Shown one piece after another: positions 56,733 to 64,000 of a stretch of DNA of 64,000 bases. The notes under the pieces are model-generated. The model was not told where the DNA came from. It saw only the letters and a program-made list of their open reading frames with translations, and searched no databases. Numbering within the stretch: the first letter of the stretch is position 1; each line of letters starts with the position of its first letter. Source of the DNA: Tetracentron sinense (taxonomy: Eukaryota > Streptophyta > Magnoliopsida > Trochodendrales > Trochodendraceae); NCBI GenBank assembly GCA_015143295.1, contig CM026560.1, positions 8,186,501-8,250,500 of the forward strand, written 5' to 3'. The position numbers were made by a program, and so were the translations under genes.

Positions 56733-58669
56733 TGTAGGGGGATCCGGATAAAAATTTATGGAAACTGGATCCCCTATATCTTAACACCATAGAAAACATC
56801 AAATTCTATCCATAAGTTTTAGTCATATCACCTCGGAGAATGATGTTCACCGGTGAAGCTTAATCCACTCGAACCGTCAGAACTCTTTGTAGAGATTTCT
56901 CGAAGAAATACTCGAAGCTCGATCCTTGTTCTTCGCTATCCCCACGAAGCTTTAGAATCTTTCTTTGGAATTGTTGAAGCAAGAGGAAAGAGATGGAGTA
57001 ATGGGGTAGACCTTCTATCACCAACAACCTTAAGGTTCAAAACCCTAAAGTAGCAAAACCCAACATGGACCACCCTTAGTAGCTCATGAAAATCCTTAGG
57101 GGAGACCCTAGGGGCTCACGGTTTTGAGAGAGAGGTAAGGGAGAGAGACAAAATTCTGGAGAATTTTTGAATGCCTCCCACACGTTTTGGTCTTGGTGTA
57201 TATATAGACTAGGATCCAATCCTATTCCTACTCCAACTTGATCTTATCCCTTTGGAATTGTTTATCAATAATAACTCTTATTATTAATTAAACAATATCG
57301 TAGTTTATCTATAACTACTTTAGTTATAGTAAACCTACTATTTAAGGAGTCCTTATTAATTGAGGATTCCTCAAATAAATGGATTAGTTAACAACTAATA
57401 AAGAGAGGAATCCTAGTCAAACTTGCAAACCTTAACCACAAAGGGGAGGGCGTGAGCTCAAAGGGGGCGTGGACTTTGAGGAGCTTTAGACTTCTAGTTG
57501 CAATCCAACTTAATCTCATATTAATCCTAATTACAATCCAACCATTGAATTTAAATTCCATAATTAAAAGAGTTATTACTCAATAATTATTCAAGTAACC
57601 AAATCCCAATCCAATTAGGATTTCCAAAGTGGGTGCCCCACCCTAGGATTTAAACCCATGGGCTTGGGCCCATATTAAAGATCCATATTAATGGGTTTAA
57701 GGATATGGGTCAAACCCATTTCCCCTTTAATTATGTTAATTAAATAATTACTAAAATAATCTCTAGATTTAAATTAACAATTTATTTCAACCATAGATTA
57801 ACTTTTAATCTATTTAATTAATGATTAACTTTTAATCACTTAAATAATTGATTAACATTTAATCAATTATGGAGCTTGTATTTCTTATATGAGCATCTCC
57901 ACAGTTTGCTCTCAGACATTCTTAACCTAGCTTATCCAATGTTATCCCATTGTCCCTAAATAGGAATTACATTGGAATTGCATGTGACGTGAGATATCAT
58001 TGTTGCAATGGAATCCCAGTGTATGAACATTAACCATTACGGACCCCGCCACATGAACTTTAAAATTTGATTTATCTTTCCAAATACATTATCCCTAATG
58101 GGCCTTTGAGATTGACATACTATCTAACCCATAGCCCATTGCACATCATCCGGGTTTCCAAGACTTATGATTAAGCCATGAGAAACAATTTCTCATGAAA
58201 AACATTTTAAGAAAATCCTTTAATAAGTATAATATCTTTTAACAAAAGTATATTTCAAAACTTATTTTGATTTCAAAATCACCTGTGCAGGATTTGAACT
58301 TAATCAACTGTCTTACCCAGAACTTGGATAATCTCTCAAATAAATGAGCATGAATTTCTTGGTTGAAATTCATCATACCTCGAATAACTTTCGGACTATC
58401 CAATTATCACTGTATTGTATTCCCTAATTTAGAAAATACGTTGGTGTAATCATAACAGTCAGATCACTGCTCAGTCATAGATGAACACATTAGATCTAAG
58501 GATCGTCGAAACTATTCAATGTGAATGAGAGACCAACTATCTGATAGTATGTTTATGCAAGAGGTCTCTCATTGAATGCAATCAGTCAGTGTACATTTAA
58601 GCACCTATATGCTAATATGTAGTCTCCACTACAATAGTTTGAGATAGAACTACATCTCAACTATTGAGA
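56733..58669 (-). repeat. 5' LTR of the minus copia element, truncated
   Basis: It starts on the plus strand TGTAGGGGGATCC and matches 39891 to about 41817, then stops in CTCAACTATTGAGA. The last ~290 bp found in the partner LTR are absent, and chromovirus leader begins at once. Confidence 0.87.
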
Positions 58670-58863
58670 TCACTTTTGTATGTGTACAGCTACAAGATGT
58701 TTTGTATATGCTGGTGTACTACGATACTGTACAGTGTTGCCTTGTATATCTTAGTAATGAAATGAATGAAATGTTTCTTTTTGACTATTGAACTCTTGTG
58801 TACATTTCTTTTTATTTCATTACATTTATAAAGCGTTCACTATGGTATAATTGTAGGAAAACC

Positions 58864-61033
58864 ATGCCACCTCAGAGAGTGCCCGAGAATACTTTAGCTG
58901 GAGCCTTTGAAGCCATCTCGGCTCTAGCTAATTTAAATGGGAATGGCAATGGTAGTCGTCCTATCGCTATCATACCAGAACATGGGCATGCGACAAGACT
59001 TGAGAAATTCAAAAGACTTGGACTATCAGCTTTCTCAGGGGCTACAGATCCGCTGAAGGTGGAGAACTGGATTAGGGGATTGGAAAAGATCTTCTGGGCT
59101 ATGGCATTACCCGAGAACGCGCAGTCGGAATTTGCTATATTCATGCTTGAAGGGGAGGCCGAGCACTGGTGGACAACAGTGGAACGAACAATCCCACCTA
59201 ATCAGAGGCCCGTGACTTGGGCAAAGTTTATAGAGTTATTTTAAGAGAGGTATTTCTCTGCCTCGATGAAGAAGGAGATAGAGTTTCTTCAATTAACTCA
59301 GGGAAACATGACCGTCAGTGAGTACGAACAAAGATTCAACCAACTCTCCAGATTTGCCACGAAGTTCGTGGAGGATGAGCGGTGGAGAGTTGAAAAGTTT
59401 GAGGAAGGTTTAAAGCCACCAATTAAGGGAAAGTTAGCAGCCCAACGATTTATTGTGTTTTCTGAGCTTTTAGACAGAGTGCTCCGAGTGGAGCGAGTGC
59501 ACGAGGAAATGTTTCCCTCAACTCTAGGGAAGAATAAAGGACCAGCTGGGAAGCCCTGGGACAAAAAGAACAACACCAATCGGTTCGCTAGAAAAAGAAA
59601 ATTTGATGATGTGAAGGGCCAAGGATCTATAGGAGGATCTGGACCAAAATGTGCCAAGTGTGGGCAAGCTCACTTGACCAATGATTACAGAGGAAAAGGT
59701 TGTTTTCAGTGTGGAAAGCTTGGCCACTTCAAGAGAGACTGCCCTCAATCGAAGCCACTAGCCCTGGACGGCGGGAAAGGTCGAGTTTTCGCTATCACGC
59801 AAGAGGAAGCTCAGCAGGTCGAAGGCGTTATTAAAGGTAAATTGCTAATTTTTCAAAAGCCTGCATATGCATTAATTGATACTGGTGCTACACATTCGTT
59901 TATCTCAACTCGTTTTGCTAGACACATAAGTTACAAGCCTGATACACTCAAAAGCATGATGTCTATATCTACACCATCAGGGAAAGTTTTGTGCACAAAA
60001 ACAGTCTATGATAGTTGTCCCATACTTATCAGTAGTGTACGGATGTTAGTAGATCTGATCGTGTTAGACTTAAAGGATTATGATGTTATCCTTGGGATGG
60101 ATTGGTTGGCCAATTACTATGCAGTGGTAGATTGTAATGCCAAGAAAGTGATATTTCGAATTCCGGACATCCCAGAGTTCAAAATGCAGGGGATTATCCG
60201 AAGTCAAGCACCCAAACTAATATCAGCAATTAAAGCATGTCACCTTCTAAATGAGGGGTGTACTGGGTATTTAGCAACAGTGGTGGTCGATAAAGATGAA
60301 GATGACACTTTAGAGAATACCCCGGTGGTTAGAGAGTTTCAAGATGTGTTTCCTGATGAATTACCAGGACTCCCTCCTACTAGAGAAATCGATTTTACAA
60401 TCGATATTACTCCGGGTGTAGACTCGATATCTAAAACACCGTATCAGATGGCTCCAGCTGAGTTGCAAGAACTGAAGATTCATTTGCAAGACCTATTAGA
60501 TAAGGGTTTGATCCACCCTAGTGTTTCACCGTGGGGAGCACCGGTGTTATTTGTCCGAAAGAAAGACGGGAGTCTACGTCTATCTATAGACTATCGTCTA
60601 CTGAATCAAGCGACGATCAAGAATAAGTATCCTCTCCCTAGGATTGATGATCTATTTGATTAGTTGCAAGGCGCCCAAGTGTTTTCAAAGATTGATTTAT
60701 GGTCCGGCTATCACCAGTTGAGGGTCAAAGAAGAAGATATTCAAAAGACAGCATTCCGAACTCGGTATGGTCACTACGAGTTACTGGTGATGCCATTTGG
60801 ACTGACAAATGCACCTGTGGCCTTTATGGAATTGATGAATCATCTTTTCAGGCCATACTTGGATCAGTTTATTATGGTATTTATTGATGATATCTTGGTG
60901 TATTCACCTAGTCGTGAGAAGCATGCTGAGCACTTGAGGATTACGCTACAGACATTAAGAGATAATCAGCTATATGCTAAGTTCTCCAAGTGCGAGTTTT
61001 GGATGGAAGAGGTAGCCTTCCTTGGGCATATTG
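58864..61033 (+). pseudogene. gag-pol: Chromovirus gag-protease-RT polyprotein, two stop codons
   Basis: ATG 58864 (MPPQRVPENTLAG) is the likely start. A single frame runs to 61033 with only two stops, TAA 59242-59244 in gag and TAG 60661-60663 in RT. Gag has the domain FMLEGEAEHWWTTV and a CCHC knuckle [14 protein letters not shown] (59701-59742), preceded by a second cysteine motif. The aspartic protease site DTGATHSF begins at 59878. RT starts around 60460 ([20 protein letters not shown]) and the active site FIDDILVY has its aspartates at 60896-60901. The order and motifs are those of a chromovirus polyprotein. Gag builds the particle, protease matures it and RT copies the RNA. The stops plus the solo LTR inactivate it. 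Confidence 0.88.
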
Positions 61034-63956
61034 TGTCACGACCCAAAATACCCCCTAGTAGTTAGGATACTTTGGCGACGTGAACTCATAACCAAACCAT
61101 CTTATATAACATATGAATCTTGTACAACATATAAAACCTGTGATAGCGGAAGCGTAATACTAATCTATATATGGTAGTGGAAGTGGACTACAAAATTTCT
61201 ATCAATACTATATGTCTCAGTTTATACATGACCCAAAATAAAGAGCGAACATACTCGCTCAACAAAATATATGTACATGTCTCTCCCTCTCGTCACTCAT
61301 GATGGGGCCACCTAACCAAAAGCCCTCTGCTCCTCCTGAGCCCTTTGCTGCTGAAGACTACCCCAAGTCTCCTCCTCCTCAACATACTCTTCCTCGACCC
61401 ATGGTTCTTGAGGACGCTCGCCAAAAATGTCGAAGGGACCTGCTGACATAATATGTACGGCTGAGCATGGAATACTCAGCGTATACAAACCACTAGATAG
61501 TAATATCGTAAACAAGAATACAACGTGTACATATCACAATTTAATCATCTCATATGCATTCCTGAAATCAGAGCGCGGAAAAAAAAATCATATCATGTGC
61601 ATATATCTCAGAAAATACTATCGGAAAACATCTTTTTATCATCTTTTTGTCTTTTACATCTTCTTATCATCTTTTGTCGAAAACATCTTCTTATCATCTT
61701 GTACCTTTGCATATACGGGTATTTAAAATACCTTGGTATTCATCATTTGCTACCTCCGGAGTAGGACAACTAGTACCCGTACCCACGTAAGCTGGGTGGC
61801 CTAATGTTCTCCTCACCTTCGGCTACCTTAAGGGTAGACGACCAGTATCCATCTCCCTTCTGAGCGGCCTGCTATCATCGGAGTCCGATGCCAGTATCCC
61901 TTTCCCTTTCAGGCAGCCTGCTATCGTCGCATCCCTGTCAGCTTTTTCCGTATACCTTCCATCTTCTTGTATTTCTTGTAACATCTTGTGCTTCTTGTAT
62001 TTTCTGTATGTATCTTGTGCTTCTTATACTTTTCCGTAGACCTCTTTTTTACTTCTTGTACTTTTCTTATACTTCTTATGCTTCTTGTACTATTCATTTG
62101 GTTCATTTACATCTTATACTTTTCGTGTGGTTCATTTGCATCTTATATACATGTATTTCTTCTTTTGGGATACCCATAATTTAGAAAAACTCGATCATGC
62201 ATATGCATATGTGTCCGTATAGCAGTTGTGATATAACATGGTAGACATTAGGGAAAACCCTTTACATATGGTCATATGTCTCATACTCAACATAATTCAT
62301 CCATCACCATAATCCATATACAATAACATCACACCATTCCAATCACATTTAAAATAAGGTATTTCTACTTGTTCTTCCCAAAACTTGTTGCTTTTCATCT
62401 TGGATACTAACATATAGAACAACTCAAAAATTACCATCTTTTATTTGTTGGTTGAAAGCATAGCATCATCACATTTAATTCACACCATCATTCATGGGAT
62501 TTTATCTTGATGTAGAAAGGGTTTCATGAAATCAATTGCTAGAAGAGTGTATTTTTACATATAAGAGGCTATATATAACTATACTTGTCAAGAAAATCAT
62601 GCTTTTCATTAAGGGTTTATGAAATTAGAACCTAGTAGAGTGTATCTACCTTATGCGATGAAATCCCTTTGATCCAATGCTTGAAAAGGCTTGAAGAAGC
62701 TTGTAGAAGCGAAACCCAAGCTTGATGTTGGAGATCCAAGCTCCAATGGCGCGTAGGAGCGAGATCAAGGCTCGATTTGTGCTCTTCTTCTCCAAATCCA
62801 AAAACCCCTCTTGCAATCCTCCACTCTCTTCCCTTCTCTTCTAAGATCTCTCACTAGGTTTAGGGTAACCCAAAACCCCCAAAAATGATCTCCTATTTAT
62901 AGGCCAAGGGGTGAAAACCCTAAAATCACGCACTAAAGAGTTTGATTCGCGCACCTACGATCGTTCGTAGGCTTCCTACGATCGATCGTAGGTCTTACAG
63001 TAAGTTTGCTCAGTTTCTGGAGTTCTACGATCGTTCGTAGGCTTCCTACGATCGATCATAGCTTCTCCAGTGAGTTTTCAGCATTTCTGTAACTTTACGA
63101 TCGTTCGTAACTACGATCGTTCGTAGGTCTTCTACGATCGATCGTAGCTCTGACAGGATGATTTTCCAGATTTTTCCCACTTTGGTATTTCGGCCATAAC
63201 TTTTGACTCGCTTGTCCGATTTTGACGATTCAACTTGCGTTGGATTCTTCTTTTGAAGGAGAACAACTTTCATGTTTTGTACAACTTCTAATTCGTATTT
63301 ATTATTAGACCATTTTACCCCTAAAGTTTACTGGTCTGAAACTGGGTTTTAACTGTCCAGATTTCCAACAGTCCCGACTTTGGAAATCGGACTTTTGACT
63401 CAACCCCAGCTCAAAATCAGGGAAAGTAATGAACATAAACCCCAAAGAGGGTTCACATGCCTCTCCAAAAACTCAAGAATCACTTGATTCTGAGCAATGG
63501 AGCCTAAACTAAGGCTTCGTAAAGTTGAGGGAAATGCCGAAACATACCTCTTCAACATCTAGAACACTTTGAGTGTTTTCACACTCCTTTCCCTCGGGTC
63601 CAAAACCATACTCACACCTCATTAATCATTCCACATATATTTTTAAATCCTTCTAAGTGATCATTTAACATACACCAATATGCATGAGAGGGCCCGGCCT
63701 CCTTATGCCTCGCGCACTAGCACTATTCATTACACTATTCATTCACAACCCATTAAACACCTTGGGTATTTATACCCTTGTTTTTAACCACTTAGAGTAT
63801 CTTTATACTCTCATTTTGAGACTCCAATTACATACCTAAGACCCTCACTTGACTCATCATAATACCAAGAATACCATGTAAGGCATTAGGCCTTTACACA
63901 TACCATACAAGGGCTCTATCCACATGAACAGTGAATCAAATTTTCGGGGCTCTACA
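61034..63956 (-). mobile_element. Solo chromovirus LTR, minus orientation, TSD TATTG
   Basis: The 2923-bp insertion begins TGTCACGACCC and ends GGGGCTCTACA. It is flanked by TATTG at 61029-61033 and 63957-63961, in the RT of the host chromovirus. There is no internal region. Segment 61580-62170 is rich in repeats such as CATCTTCTTATCATC and CTTCTTGTA; 61760-61930 has several imperfect copies of a CTACC-TCGGAGT motif unit. No gene is present. Confidence 0.93.
62894..63146 (-). promoter_or_regulatory. Solo-LTR promoter: TACGATCGATCGTA array and TATA box
   Basis: Copies of TACGATCGTTCGTA or TACGATCGATCGTA type start at 62956, 62977, 63026, 63047, 63096, 63112 and 63133. TATAAATA on the minus strand (62894-62901) lies 54 bp downstream in element sense. 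Confidence 0.75.
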
Positions 63957-64000
63957 TATTGTGTCAAGGAATGGAATATCTATTGATCCCTCCAAGATTC
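63957..64000 (+). pseudogene. pol: Continuation of chromovirus RT after the solo LTR
   Basis: After removal of one TATTG copy the reading frame continues with the RT segment ending near GISIDPSKI, the counterpart of GISVDPKKI in the element at 698-3046. The window ends here. Confidence 0.85.

Larger units (their letters stand above)
39891..58669 (-). mobile_element. TAR/Angela-like Ty1/copia element, minus strand, interrupted
   Basis: Read on the minus strand: 5' LTR (58669-56733, its first ~290 bp missing), PBS (56730-56719), leader (interrupted by element B), gag-pol (45753-42111) and 3' LTR (42110-39891). It sits in the 3' LTR of the Tat/Ogre-like element. The integrase (LRLIHSDVCGPF, FTDDYSRYGYVYLM) is of TAR/Angela-like type. 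The two LTRs differ by substitutions and indels, so this is an old copy, and its genes are broken. Confidence 0.85.
58670..64000 (+). mobile_element. Ty3/gypsy chromovirus, 5' truncated, interrupted by solo LTR
   Basis: A leader (58670-58863, with repeated TTTTGTATATG and TACAGTGTTG stretches) precedes gag-pol from 58864. The 5' LTR and PBS are missing at the junction with the truncated copia LTR. Coding is split at 61033 by a solo LTR and resumes at 63957 to the window end. Confidence 0.87.

Overview
The window is plant nuclear DNA and consists almost entirely of transposable elements. All recognisable coding sequence belongs to plant LTR-retrotransposon lineages: Ty3/gypsy chromoviruses that look like Tekay/Del, a Ty3/gypsy Tat/Ogre-like gag, Ty1/copia Sirevirus-like elements with an env-like third gene, and one Ty1/copia element of TAR/Angela-like type. 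Several elements carry a primer-binding site matching plant initiator-Met tRNA (TGGTATCAGAGC). I see no host single-copy gene, tRNA or rRNA gene, and the species cannot be named from this sequence.

Layout, left to right. 1-697 is a minus-oriented chromovirus LTR inserted in the RT of a plus-strand chromovirus (698-5835: pol, polypurine tract, 3' LTR). A tandem array of ~145-bp units follows (5836-6600), then a low-complexity stretch and the end of a CACTA-type DNA transposon (to 8157). 8158-10444 is a minus chromovirus LTR with its own PBS, joined to a decayed minus chromovirus (10445-17556), which in turn cuts into a Sirevirus-like fragment (17557-19796). A gag-only Tat/Ogre-like element begins at 19797 and runs to 39890. 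It is split by a very young full-length Sirevirus-like element, here called element A (24877-35963, TSD ACAAG, two 1232-bp LTRs with one difference seen). A minus TAR/Angela-like copia element (39891-58669) sits in the 3' LTR of the Tat-like element. It is itself split by a second Sirevirus-like element, here called element B (about 46388-56218), which carries a solo chromovirus LTR (49629-52031, TSD GGAAC). The window closes with another chromovirus (58670-64000) split by a solo LTR (61034-63956, TSD TATTG).

The most striking signal is in the control regions. Arrays of 12-14-bp palindromes (ACCGATCGATCGGT, TACGATCGATCGTA or TTCGGCGACGAA types) lie upstream of the LTR TATA box. The same palindrome type used by each Sirevirus LTR recurs just upstream of a second TATA box in front of that element's env-like gene. 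This suggests an internal env promoter that stays matched to the LTR promoter. In addition, the ACCGATCGATCGGT cassette, together with its non-palindromic spacer, is shared between the Ty1/copia element A and two Ty3/gypsy LTRs in the same element-sense orientation, which points to exchange of a promoter module between superfamilies.
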